Notes: a model not told the origin generated them from the letters alone. 64,000 bases of DNA from Dyadobacter psychrotolerans (GCF_004349265.1 NZ_SMFL01000002.1:1-64000); one strand, 5' to 3'; numbered from the stretch's first letter, positions 26,384-34,723 are shown. Numbers and translations: made by a program.

Positions 26384-26802
26384 TAGAAGAGTTTAATGCG
26401 ATTTTTTCAAAAACATGATTAGTTACCCGCCACTTAGGGCCAGGTATCCTAGAAGCGTACCTTTTTCATTTGACATATCGGGAAGGCTGTGTGATGTTAA
26501 ACTCATAAGCTCCAAAATCTAGAAAAGTTTTTCACTACGGGCGATGACATCCAAACGGTAAAACTTACCACGGGATATAACCGCGAGTTTTCTTCCGTGT
26601 CTAAAACAATTTTACTACCGCCTTCCATAATGATAAAACCTATCAATTTGATAAAACGTTTTGTGTTAAAAAATAACTACTAGATAAAATTTAAAACAAT
26701 AAGTTGCTTATATTTAGTTACTTATGATTTTGTTGTCTAAAAAAAACCGACTGGGTACAGGTTTGGAATAACCAGGTTTGAATAACAACCAACATTTAAA
26801 CC
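26384..26802. other. Intergenic region downstream of the kdp operon
   Basis: These 419 bases hold no supported gene. An open stretch at 26504-26683 has faint protein-like character but no start codon and no clear family. The main element is the operator-like repeat at 26631-26654, annotated separately. Confidence 0.5.
26631..26654. promoter_or_regulatory. Operator-like repeat (copy 2), as upstream of kdp
   Basis: TGATAAAACC followed by TATCAATTTGATAA holds the perfect inverted repeat TATCA-n3-TGATA at 26641-26653, preceded by TGATAA, matching the order at 16635-16660. It lies 149 bases before the ATG at 26803. The shared layout suggests that the 26803-27480 pair belongs to the same regulon as the kdp operon. 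Confidence 0.55.
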
Positions 26803-27111
26803 ATGATTTCCCAGTCAGAAGGCATTCAGTTAATAGAAACAGAATTTCCTCAGTTAACACGCCTGTATAAAAGAAGCGCACTGAGCAGTGACATTTACAA
26901 ATCCATCCAGCGGTTGCTTGAGCCCGTATCCTACAATGAAATTACAAAGGAGAAGAAATTCTGGCAGGGCTGTAAAAGTTGTGTGAACTACCAGACCCTG
27001 TTAAGCAAGGATTGTAAAAACTGTTTTTGTACCGCTATGCTTTTTTATACGCCGGATCAGGAAGAGCCTGATGATGAGGAAAATGAGTGTGAAACGGAAC
27101 ATCAACATTAA
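26803..27111 (+). CDS. Small cysteine-rich protein of unknown function
   Basis: The protein has 102 residues with no signal peptide. The N-terminal 40 residues are helical (IQLIETEFPQLTRLYKRSAL). The centre has four clustered cysteines, CKSCVNYQTLLSKDCKNC, plus a fifth in FC, a plausible metal or Fe-S site. The C-terminus is very acidic and ends in histidines (ECETEHQH). I do not recognise the family. The N-terminus recalls other small proteins near kdp operons. It overlies an operator-like site shared with kdp and is followed after 6 bases by a membrane protein gene. Confidence 0.6.
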   Translation: MISQSEGIQLIETEFPQLTRLYKRSALSSDIYKSIQRLLEPVSYNEITKEKKFWQGCKSCVNYQTLLSKDCKNCFCTAMLFYTPDQEEPDDEENECETEHQH

Positions 27112-27117
27112 CCGGCG

Positions 27118-27480
27118 ATGAAAATTTATCAAAGACATCTCAGAAACCTTAAAATTCTGAACCTGCTTTCTCTGGTGGTAATTTTGATGACGATTTTTTA
27201 TACCTGGTACACACTTCGGTTATTTCCAAATGATCTGTTTGTAACAAAGAGTCTTTTTAGCACAGATTTAAGGGAGATTAGCAAAAGTATGATCTGGAAA
27301 GACATCCGTCTGATGGTGACTTCTTACTTTCTTTTTTCTGTGGTCACTATTTTTATGGAACTGACACCTTTCAGATACAGTTCCGGATTTCATAAAGCGC
27401 AGTTTGTGGCCATTGTCAATTTGTGTATTTCAGCCGTTTTTGCATACACGATAATCAGGACAGTAAATCTGGCAATGTAG
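27118..27480 (+). CDS. Small membrane protein of unknown function
   Basis: The 120-residue protein has three likely membrane helices (about 13-33, 66-84 and 96-116: ILNLLSLVVILMTIFY, TSYFLFSVVTIFMEL, FVAIVNLCISAVFAYTI) and a basic N-terminus. No known family was recognised. It starts 6 bases after the cysteine-rich protein gene, so they form a two-gene unit that may respond to the same signal as the kdp operon. Confidence 0.65.
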   Translation: MKIYQRHLRNLKILNLLSLVVILMTIFYTWYTLRLFPNDLFVTKSLFSTDLREISKSMIWKDIRLMVTSYFLFSVVTIFMELTPFRYSSGFHKAQFVAIVNLCISAVFAYTIIRTVNLAM

Positions 27481-27535
27481 TAATGAGCTTTGCAAAGCAT
27501 CCGGGCGAATCCTTCATTCACTTTTTACATTTTTT

Positions 27536-27910
27536 CGCAATACAACAACTTCTTTCATTTCAGGATGATTTACACTGCCGAGATCAGGAAAGGTCGACTT
27601 GGGAAATCTGCTGGCTTTGGGTGTTTCGGCACAATCTAAAAAAGTGCTGGGAACCCTGGTGATTCAAACGCTTGGAATCAGCGGAGAAGGTGTCACGGGC
27701 TCCATTCCTTTACCCAGTGAGATCAACCAGACCTCGGTTCAAAATGCGATTCAGTCGCTTGGTGCCATCAGGGCGAGTATTTACTCGGGTAAACCTTCAA
27801 TCAATCCCCGTGTCGTGGCGGTTTACAATAACCTCGGAGGTGGTGAAAAAACCGTCAACAGTTTTATATCACAGCTGCTGGCAAAACCAATAAATTTGAT
27901 TGATAAATAA
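27536..27910 (+). pseudogene. C-terminal remnant of an unrecognised protein
   Basis: An in-frame stretch ending at TAA 27908-27910 reads like real protein (SAQSKKVLGTLVIQTLGISG, then GSIPLPSEINQTSVQNAIQS and VVAVYNNLGGGEKTVNSFIS). It is closed upstream by TGA with no ATG; a TTG at 27599 is the only ordinary start and would give 103 residues. Composition and regularity suggest the 3' part of a larger gene whose front was deleted. I do not recognise the family. A short TTG-initiated gene is the alternative. Confidence 0.4.
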
Positions 27911-27942
27911 CCTGAAAGCTGCGCTTTTTTGAAGATCCGTCA

Positions 27943-27974
27943 ATTTGGAAACAACATAACCCGATTTGGAAACA
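27943..27974. promoter_or_regulatory. Direct repeat upstream of the SDR-AraC pair
   Basis: ATTTGGAAACA occurs at 27943-27953 and again at 27964-27974, 21 bases apart (two helical turns). Same-face direct half-sites at this spacing are typical of AraC-family binding sites. An araC-type gene lies one gene downstream, so self- and target-gene control is plausible. Confidence 0.5.
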
Positions 27975-28027
27975 GTGTTTTATGGCGGTTTTTGGAATTT
28001 TGCATGATCAAATTAACGCAACAGATC

Positions 28028-28828
28028 ATGCAAAAAACAATTTTTATAACAGGTGCGTCTGCAGGTTTGGGAAAAGCCACCGCCAGATTATTTCAGTCAA
28101 AAGGCTGGAATGTATTTGCCACCATGCGCAATCCTGAAAAAGAAACAGAACTGAATCAACTGAAAAACGTTACGATTTTACCGCTTGACGTTACAGATAC
28201 TGAGCAAATCAAAATTACTGTTGCAAAAGCAATTTCATTATCCGTTGACGTGGTATTTAACAACGCAGGTTATGGACTGATGGGAGCCATGGAAGCCTTC
28301 ACCGATGAACAGATTTTGAAACAGGTCAATACCAATCTTTTAGGTGTTTTGCGGGTTACGCAGGCATTTATTCCTTATTTTAGAGAACGGAAAAGCGGCT
28401 TGTTTATCAGCACAACTTCCATGGGCGGATTTTTGGCATTTCCTTTGCATTCCATTTACCATGCTACCAAATTTGCTGTCGAAGGCTGGTCAGAAGGTAT
28501 GTCATTTGAATTGGGATTACATAACATCGGAATCAAAACCATTGCACCCGGTGGCATTGCAACTGAATTTCTGGGCAGGTCGCTCGACAGAAATTTTCAC
28601 CCGGAATATGCGGGATTAGAAGAAAAATTATTCTCGCTAACCGATTCTATGATGGACGCCGCTGCCAGTGCGGAACAAGTTGCAGAAGTAGTTTACGAAG
28701 CAGCAACAGATGGGAAAGACCAGATTCGTTACGTTGCCGGAGAAGATTCAAAAGCGCTGTTTGCAAGACGTCTGGAAATCGGCTCCGAGGAGTTCCGGAA
28801 GGAAATCAGGCAGCAGATTCTGAGCTAG
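28028..28828 (+). CDS. SDR-family NAD(P)-dependent oxidoreductase
   Basis: I chose the ATG at 28028 (MQKTIFITGASAG); frames starting earlier only add sequence overlapping the operator-like repeats. The protein has 266 residues with a Rossmann nucleotide site TGASAGLGKA near the N-terminus, structural VVFNNAGYG, catalytic Tyr-Lys in YHATKFAVEGW and the PGG motif of classical SDRs. It reduces or oxidises carbonyl/alcohol substrates with NAD(P); the substrate is unknown. The araC-type regulator follows 60 bases later. The same SDR-AraC order recurs at 63496-61709. Confidence 0.92.
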   Translation: MQKTIFITGASAGLGKATARLFQSKGWNVFATMRNPEKETELNQLKNVTILPLDVTDTEQIKITVAKAISLSVDVVFNNAGYGLMGAMEAFTDEQILKQVNTNLLGVLRVTQAFIPYFRERKSGLFISTTSMGGFLAFPLHSIYHATKFAVEGWSEGMSFELGLHNIGIKTIAPGGIATEFLGRSLDRNFHPEYAGLEEKLFSLTDSMMDAAASAEQVAEVVYEAATDGKDQIRYVAGEDSKALFARRLEIGSEEFRKEIRQQILS

Positions 28829-28888
28829 CCTTACATACCAGGCAGCTGTCAACAGCAGCTGTCTGTTTAAAACTTTAAAAAAGTTGAA

Positions 28889-29800
28889 ATGAATATTATT
28901 AATTCAATATCCGAATTCCATCGTCTGGTTTCCTTACCGGAACCTTTGCATCCGCTGATAAGCATAGCCCGCGTGGCAGATATGCGCTTTAAGGATGATC
29001 GGGTTTGGGAGCAGTTTTCGCTGAACTTTTACTGTGTATCGCTGAAAAGAGACGTTTTAGGCAAAGTGAAATATGGCCAGCAGTACTACGACTATGATAA
29101 GGGATTAATGACTTTTATTGCTCCCAAACAAATTCAGTCGCTTAGTGCGCCTCATGCAGAAATACTTGGTCCGCAATCGGGAACGGGTTATGCGCTGTTA
29201 TTTCATCCGGATTTTCTTTACAAACATCCCCTTGCAGCAGCAATAAAAAATTACGGTTTTTTTTCCTACGCTGTAAATGAAGCCCTGCATCTTTCAGAAA
29301 AGGAAGAGAAAAACATTTTTGAAATTTTTGAAAAAATTGATGAGGAATGCCAGCATATCGACCGGCACACACAGGAAATTGTTTTGTCACAACTCGATCT
29401 GTTATTAAATTACAGTAACCGTTTTTATGAGCGGCAATTCATTACCAGAAAAGCTGTAAATCACGATTTGCTTACCAAAATGGAAAAAGTGCTAAGCGAA
29501 TTGTTTGAGAATGAACAAACGCCTGATCGCAAACTCCCTTCAGTTGAACTCCTTGCAGAGAAACTCAATTTATCACCTCATTATCTGAGTGATATGTTAC
29601 GCTCGCTTACCGGGCAAAGCGCCCAGCAGCACATTCAGGAAAAGCTGATTGATAAAGCGAAAGAATACCTTGCCGTTACAAACCTGTCTGTTTCTGAGAT
29701 TGCGTATCAACTTGGTTTTGAATACCCTCAGTCTTTCAACAAACTGTTTAAAAAGAAAACCAACTTCTCGCCTTTGGAATTCAGGCAGACGTTTAATTAG
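28889..29800 (+). CDS. AraC-family transcriptional regulator
   Basis: The 303-residue protein has an N-terminal cupin-like effector domain, a helical linker (LLNYSNRFYERQF) and a C-terminal double helix-turn-helix: LLAEKLNLSPHYLSDMLRSL, then VSEIAYQLGFEYPQSFNKLF. It probably controls the SDR gene just upstream through the 21-base-spaced direct repeat. It is a paralogue of the AraC regulator at 61709-62599, and its C-terminal segment closely matches the broken AraC remnant at 34554-34694. Confidence 0.92.
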   Translation: MNIINSISEFHRLVSLPEPLHPLISIARVADMRFKDDRVWEQFSLNFYCVSLKRDVLGKVKYGQQYYDYDKGLMTFIAPKQIQSLSAPHAEILGPQSGTGYALLFHPDFLYKHPLAAAIKNYGFFSYAVNEALHLSEKEEKNIFEIFEKIDEECQHIDRHTQEIVLSQLDLLLNYSNRFYERQFITRKAVNHDLLTKMEKVLSELFENEQTPDRKLPSVELLAEKLNLSPHYLSDMLRSLTGQSAQQHIQEKLIDKAKEYLAVTNLSVSEIAYQLGFEYPQSFNKLFKKKTNFSPLEFRQTFN

Positions 29801-29850
29801 AGAAAAGGAGGTGGTTTTTGTAAAGTCAGAGAATTGGGTTAGCCTTACGA

Positions 29851-30240
29851 CTACTTAACCACCGTTGCTTCAAGTTCAACTTTTAATGTTTCAAAAAGAC
29901 TTTTTACTTCCATTAGCATGGTTGCCTGCCTGATACCGTGTTTGGCAATCCATTCCTGAAAAACAGGAAAGTGTGGCCAAAGTTCTTCCGTCGAAGTGGT
30001 GTAGATATTCAACCTGACAATTCCTTTGCATTCAAATCCGGCTTCATCAATCACCGTTTCCAGGTTTTTCAGAGCCTGAACCATCTGGGATTTCATGTCT
30101 TCATTGCTTGATATTCCATCGGCACTTATGGCTGTCTGACCGGAAACATACAATGTGCTTTCAACATTTTTTACCTCAACAGCCTGTACATAGCTGCGTT
30201 CATCCTGCCATTTCCAGGGATTGATGATTCTCTTTTCCAT
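29851..30240 (-). CDS. RidA/YjgF-family protein
   Basis: The 129-residue Rid domain shows the conserved opening NPWKWQDERSYVQAVEV, YVSGQTAISADG, the ALKNLETVIDEAG helix and a final VELEATVV strand. RidA proteins hydrolyse reactive enamine/imine intermediates, as trimers. The usual Rid catalytic Arg position (R-x-T-V) is replaced by ATMLMEV, so this may be a Rid subgroup without classical deaminase activity. It is alone on the minus strand, converging on the araC-type gene. Confidence 0.85.
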   Translation of the reverse strand: MEKRIINPWKWQDERSYVQAVEVKNVESTLYVSGQTAISADGISSNEDMKSQMVQALKNLETVIDEAGFECKGIVRLNIYTTSTEELWPHFPVFQEWIAKHGIRQATMLMEVKSLFETLKVELEATVVK

Positions 30241-30357
30241 TCTGCTTTGCGTTTATGCCCTTTCAGGCCATTGTTGAAAATTATACTGCAAAGTTCAGGA
30301 TAAGCTGGAAATTGAAATCTTGACAAACCTCAAGATTTTGGTGTGAGGTTTGTCACA

Positions 30358-30921
30358 TTATGAAGAAAATCTGCTCAGAGTTTCGCGCGAAACGCCCAGA
30401 TAGGCAGCTAAGAGGCTTTTGGGTACACGCTGAACAAGCGAAGGATATTGTGTAAGGAGCTGTTCATAACGTTCTCTGGAACTGGACGTTAACGAAGAAA
30501 TGATACGTCTCTACGCGCTGAGGAAACCTAAATTTGCCTTTTCAAGCAAAAAACGCTCCATTTTTTGAAAGTCGTTACGAAGCTTTTTGTAGTTTTCGTA
30601 AGAGATGCAGAATACTTCTGTATCTTCCAGGCATTCCAGCGACATGGTTGCATTGGTCTGGGTATAGAAGGCGTAAAAATCGCTTTCCCACCAATCTTCC
30701 ATTGCAAAAGAAACGATATGCTGTTTCCCTGAATCTTCTGTAAAAACAAGCTTTGTAAGTCCGGAAACGATAAAGTAGTGATACTTCACAGGTTCGCCTG
30801 GCTGGATAAGAAACTGGTGTTTTTTAAATTTTCTGGCAGAAAAATGAGAAAGCACAAACGCAAACTCATCATCACTAAGCGGTATTATTTTTTCGATATG
30901 TTCCTTAAGTTTCTGGTGCAT
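30358..30921 (-). pseudogene. Crp/Fnr-family regulator interrupted by an in-frame TAG
   Basis: The likely start is the ATG at 30921 (MHQKLKEHIEKII). The cyclic-nucleotide-type domain is intact (KHQFLIQPGEPVKYHYFIVS, then the bulky WWESDFYAF). After FLSA a TAG (30511-30513 on the reverse strand) stops translation. The same frame then continues to TAA at 30358-30360 with RRIISSLTSSSRERYEQLL, QYPSLVQRVPKSLLAAYLG and VSRETLSRF, the complete helix-turn-helix of this family. Relatives have Gln there, so one C-to-T change (CAG to TAG) explains the break. The short product would lack DNA binding. Confidence 0.88.
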
Positions 30922-31001
30922 ATACGAGGTTTGGTCTGCGGGAGTTTTGATATTTAAGATAGCAAGGTATAGTTTTGAACTGGTGCGGACCACGTTTGAA
31001 A

Positions 31002-31850
31002 TTAATTTCCGGCACGCCTCAATAAATTTACACCTATATAAAAAGGCATTACAAAAGGAATAGCAGGAATCATAAATGGATAAAATGGAAAACCGTTGTT
31101 TGTGACTTTTTCAGGATAAAAACCGTAAAGAGAGACTAAAATAAAAGCCAGTAAACTTATTACAATGTATATCCGGGAAGCGTTATTTTTTAACCATCCT
31201 GCCGATTTCAATGATGCAACAAAAGCAGCCGTTGCAAGATAAGCGAGGGAGACTTCAACAATTGATATTAGCAGGAAAAGTTTTTGAACCGGCTTATGCC
31301 ATTCAGGTAATTTATTTAGTGAAACGGCTTCTTTCGTTTTAAATGTTTCAAGCAGAAAGCTATGCCAATAACCCATATCCAAAATAAAAAAGGTCATTGC
31401 AATAGCAATTGCAGTAAACCCAATGATAGAAAAAATTCGCCCGCTGGTATCTTTGATGCCGTCTCTTAAAACTGCAAAACCAAATGTGAGTAACACGCCG
31501 CCTGTTATAAGAAAAGCATATCTTACCTGTTGTTCAAATGCATTTGATACCCATTCCGCATAAGTTTCGGGAGGAGAACCCATTCCTGCAAAAATGGAAA
31601 AGAATATCCATGGCGCAACCAATAAAAATCCGCTTACCGCCAAATACTGCTTCTCATTGTTGGTATTCGTAAAGCTGCGGGCACCAAGTATCCATGAAGC
31701 CGCCATCATCAGGAAGGCACTTGTGAGCCATATCGGCAGGTAGGTTTGATAACTCACATTGTTTAAGGTAAAGCCAAGCACGGCAGTTACAATGGGTATC
31801 ATGGACAGGTAAGCCTGACTTATGTTTCGATAAAGTTTTTGATTGTGCAT
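31002..31850 (-). CDS. Polytopic membrane protein of unknown function
   Basis: The 282-residue protein has about eight hydrophobic helices spread over its length (for example YLSMIPIVTAVLGFTL, FLLVAPWIFFSIFAG, IIGFTAIAIAMTFFIL and YIVISLLAFILVSLYGF). There is no cleavable signal and no recognised motif. It lies just downstream of the NAD-binding protein gene on the same strand (20-base gap) and may be co-transcribed with it. The function is unknown. Confidence 0.7.
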   Translation of the reverse strand: MHNQKLYRNISQAYLSMIPIVTAVLGFTLNNVSYQTYLPIWLTSAFLMMAASWILGARSFTNTNNEKQYLAVSGFLLVAPWIFFSIFAGMGSPPETYAEWVSNAFEQQVRYAFLITGGVLLTFGFAVLRDGIKDTSGRIFSIIGFTAIAIAMTFFILDMGYWHSFLLETFKTKEAVSLNKLPEWHKPVQKLFLLISIVEVSLAYLATAAFVASLKSAGWLKNNASRIYIVISLLAFILVSLYGFYPEKVTNNGFPFYPFMIPAIPFVMPFYIGVNLLRRAGN

Positions 31851-31869
31851 CGGATGGTATTTCGTTTTA

Positions 31870-32802
31870 TCAGCTAGAGGCGCCCTTATGCGCTAATACT
31901 TCCCGCATCCCATCTTCATAGCTTGTTGGTGTAAAAGAGAACTTTTTACAGAACTTGTCACTATTGAAAAAATAATCCTGTGTATTCTGATACTGCATCT
32001 CTACGAGCTCCTTTAATGTTTTTATGAAAATGCCTAAAAAAGACAATACAAAGGGACTGAGCAACATGTAGGAATTTTTCTTATTCAACATTCCGGTGGC
32101 TTTTTCTATAAATTGTCTTCCGGTCAGTCGCTCGGCTGATGTCGGCAAGTGCCAAACCTGACCATACGCGCTATCTGTGTTTCCCAGCAATGCGGTAGCT
32201 TTGGCAGCGTCCGGCACGTAGGTGAAAGAGTGGATTTTATCGACATCTGACTGCCAATTCGCCTTTTTTCCTTTTACCAGGTTATCCAGGACCAATATGT
32301 TGAGAATGCCGTTTTTTGCACCGGGACCGTAAAAATCCGCGCTGCGGGCAATAAGTGCTTTCAGGTTTTTATTCCTGATGGCGTCATTAATTAATTCTAC
32401 CACCTGCAACCTTACTTTTCCTTTTTTAGACGGAGGGTTGATTGGACTTTCTTCCGTCATATTAGGAATCGCATCTTTATCATACATGTAGACGTTATCG
32501 AAAAAGACAAGTTTGCAGTTGTATTTGAGGCATCCCTCGATCACATTCCGCACTATAACCGGCCATTGTTCCTGCCAAATTCTGAAATCGTATTTTAGTC
32601 CGACGGTAAGATAAACGACATCCGATCCTTCTATGGCTTTCAATACGTCTTCCCTTTTCGACAAATCCAGTGCCATCAATTCATCATCGGCGTTTATGCG
32701 CTGGGGATTACGCGATACTAACCGGATTTTTGATGTAAATTGTTTTAATTCCTTTGCCAGTAAACTTGATATATCGCCTCCGGCACCTAATATAGTTTGC
32801 AT
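31870..32802 (-). CDS. NAD(P)-binding epimerase/dehydratase-like protein
   Basis: The protein has 310 residues. The N-terminus MQTILGAGGDISSLLAKEL forms a Rossmann nucleotide loop, followed by RLVSRNPQRI and SDVVYLTVGL. The central FFDNVYMYD and the segment AERLTGRQFIEK fit extended/atypical SDR (NAD-dependent epimerase/dehydratase, NmrA-like) proteins. A canonical YxxxK pair is not evident, so it may be an atypical member or act by binding NAD(P). The substrate is unknown. A truncated Crp/Fnr gene lies immediately upstream. Confidence 0.8.
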   Translation of the reverse strand: MQTILGAGGDISSLLAKELKQFTSKIRLVSRNPQRINADDELMALDLSKREDVLKAIEGSDVVYLTVGLKYDFRIWQEQWPVIVRNVIEGCLKYNCKLVFFDNVYMYDKDAIPNMTEESPINPPSKKGKVRLQVVELINDAIRNKNLKALIARSADFYGPGAKNGILNILVLDNLVKGKKANWQSDVDKIHSFTYVPDAAKATALLGNTDSAYGQVWHLPTSAERLTGRQFIEKATGMLNKKNSYMLLSPFVLSFLGIFIKTLKELVEMQYQNTQDYFFNSDKFCKKFSFTPTSYEDGMREVLAHKGASS

Positions 32803-32820
32803 AAATATAAAGTTTAGTTC

Positions 32821-33033
32821 TTAAAGAGAAATCGCATGTTTTTCTACACCATTTTCCTTTGACAAGAATTGGCGTAAGGCTCCATTCAGAACAAAATATA
32901 ACTCGTTAGCTACTTTTCCTTCACGTAGTAAAACAGTGTTTTTTTTATATTTCTTTTCGTGAAAAAGGAAAGGCGCAACTTCCGGTGAGATGTTGGTGAA
33001 TTCCTTTATAGACTTAAAAAACAAAGCGTTCAT
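32821..33033 (-). pseudogene. N-terminal stub of a Crp/Fnr-family regulator
   Basis: The stub is 70 residues. It matches the start of the cyclic-nucleotide-binding fold (APFLFHEKKYKKNTVLLREG, ELYFVLNGALRQFL) and stops at HAISL-TAA, where relatives continue for about 120 more residues including the DNA-binding domain. The missing part is not found in other frames; the next gene starts 18 bases later. I infer a deletion joining this stub to the neighbour's promoter region. Confidence 0.75.
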
Positions 33034-33062
33034 CCGGTAAAATTAGCAATATATTATCGTAA

Positions 33063-34025
33063 TTATCTTTGAACGGTTGCCAGTAAATCATGGGGATAAC
33101 CTAATGAAACGGCACTTAATTGAGTGAGTTGATCGATATGTTCGGGACTTAATTCAATCAGTCCTGCTTTTAAGCCATCATTGATATGATCGACGGTGCG
33201 TGATCCGACAATTGGAAAAGCACCTTTTGACAAAACCCATGCAAAAGCTACCTGGCCGGGCGTAACATCAAGTTCCGCTGCAATCACAAAAAGTTGATCG
33301 ATAATTGCTTTTACAGTCTCATTTTCCTGGTATTCAGTATTGGAGCCCAATGTGATACGGCCGGTTTCTCCTTTGCGGTATTTACCTGTCAGTAAGCCAC
33401 CAGCTAGTGGCGAATACATCATTGTGCCTAAACCAAATTGCGCAGCCATTGGAATAAGTTCACGGTCTGCTGTACGATTTAATAAGTTGTATTCAATTTG
33501 GATGGCGGTTAACGGTGTTGAACTTGCAATGACGGCAGCTTTCCAGGCTGGAAAGTTTGTTAAACCAGTATACAGAACTTTTCCGCAATTAACCAAATCT
33601 TCCAATCCTCTTACAATTTCCTCAATTGGCGTTACACCGTCATCATAGTGCGGCATGTAAATGTCAATATAATCCGTTTTTAACCGTTTCAGGCTGGATT
33701 CTACCGCTTGTCGCATTGCTTTGCGGTGATTCCCGAAATTACTGATCGCGGGATTAGCTTCACTGCTTTGTGTATATTTGGTGCAAATAATAAAATTACT
33801 GCGTTGATGTTCAATAAACTCGCCTACAATTTCTTCGGATTCACCAAACTGATACCGGTCGGATATATCTATGAAATTTCCACCGGCATCTGCATATGCA
33901 GTTAATATCTGCATGGCATCTTCGGGATTTGTTCCATAACCCTTTCGCGTTCCAAAACTGGCTGCACCTAATATGATTTCACTGGCATATAAACCAGTCT
34001 TCGTTCCAAATAACTTATACTTCAT
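33063..34025 (-). CDS. Aldo/keto reductase
   Basis: The 320-residue protein folds as a TIM barrel. The catalytic tetrad can be assigned as Asp and Tyr in FIDISDRYQFGESEE, Lys in ICTKYTQ and His in YMPHYDDG. The cofactor-binding C-terminal part has PIVGSRTVDHINDGL. The enzyme reduces aldehydes or ketones with NAD(P)H; the substrate is unknown. It is divergent from an HxlR-type regulator gene at 34145, which may control it. Confidence 0.92.
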   Translation of the reverse strand: MKYKLFGTKTGLYASEIILGAASFGTRKGYGTNPEDAMQILTAYADAGGNFIDISDRYQFGESEEIVGEFIEHQRSNFIICTKYTQSSEANPAISNFGNHRKAMRQAVESSLKRLKTDYIDIYMPHYDDGVTPIEEIVRGLEDLVNCGKVLYTGLTNFPAWKAAVIASSTPLTAIQIEYNLLNRTADRELIPMAAQFGLGTMMYSPLAGGLLTGKYRKGETGRITLGSNTEYQENETVKAIIDQLFVIAAELDVTPGQVAFAWVLSKGAFPIVGSRTVDHINDGLKAGLIELSPEHIDQLTQLSAVSLGYPHDLLATVQR

Positions 34026-34144
34026 AATGGTCTCTTTTTTGGTACAAAATTGATTGCACAGATTGTAACATACAAGTACGGCTAAATTTATCTATGCCAA
34101 AAAAAGGCTCGTATCGCGTATATTTGTAGATAAAATTATCTGTG

Positions 34145-34516
34145 ATGTACGAAAAAAAGATACCGGTTTTATTGGACTGCGGGCTTCACCTGTTTATGGA
34201 AGTGATGAATGGAAAATGGAAAGCTAACCTGATCTGGAACATTTACTCAGGAATTAAGCGCCCGGGAGAATTACAGCGAAAAATACCTAAGGCCACAAGA
34301 AGAGTACTGGATACTCAACTGCGACAGTTGACAGAACATGGCATACTGTCCAAAATTGTTTTTAATGAACTTCCGTTAAAAGTGGAGTATGAGCTTACAG
34401 CCTTAGGAGAAACCTTGATTCCCGCTATTACTTTCATAGCGCAATGGGGAGAAGACCACCGCTTTGAATTAGAAGAAACGATAAAAGTGGAGATCAGCCC
34501 GGTGGTTCTTGTGTAA
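34145..34516 (+). CDS. HxlR-family transcriptional regulator
   Basis: I chose the ATG at 34145 (a GTG lies one codon earlier), giving 123 residues. The winged helix-turn-helix is clear: MNGKWKANLIWNIYSGIKRP, then RRVLDTQLRQLTEHGIL and VEYELTALGETL. HxlR proteins bind DNA as dimers and often sense electrophiles or oxidants. The classical N-terminal sensing Cys may be the one in LLDCGLHLF. It faces the aldo/keto reductase gene across 120 bases, a typical regulator-target layout. Confidence 0.9.
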   Translation: MYEKKIPVLLDCGLHLFMEVMNGKWKANLIWNIYSGIKRPGELQRKIPKATRRVLDTQLRQLTEHGILSKIVFNELPLKVEYELTALGETLIPAITFIAQWGEDHRFELEETIKVEISPVVLV

Positions 34517-34553
34517 GATAAGGTTGCCAAAAGCAAGAGCATAATTTTCACTC

Positions 34554-34694
34554 TCAATTAAACGATTGCCTAAACTCCAGTGGTAAAAGTTTGGTTTTTG
34601 TCCTGAATAATTTACTAAATGATTGCGGATATTCGAAACCGAGTTCATAAGCAACTTCACTGACAGACAAGTAACGGGAACTTTTCCTTTGCTT
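34554..34694 (-). pseudogene. C-terminal remnant of an AraC-family regulator
   Basis: Minus-strand reading gives RYLSVSEVAYELGFEYPQSF, then SKLFRTKTKLLPLEFRQSFN and TGA at 34554-34556. This nearly matches the last helix-turn-helix of the AraC protein at 28889-29800 (LSVSEIAYQLGFEYPQSFNK). An in-frame TGA lies just upstream (34695-34697) and no start codon precedes it, so only about 46 codons of the gene remain between the two HxlR genes. Confidence 0.8.
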
Positions 34695-34723
34695 AGTTCA
34701 ATCATTACATTTTGTCTGTCTTT

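Noticed and set aside
26504-26683. Open frame that faintly resembles a LytTR domain
   Set aside because: No start codon, weak similarity only, and it overlaps the operator-like repeat; not supportable.
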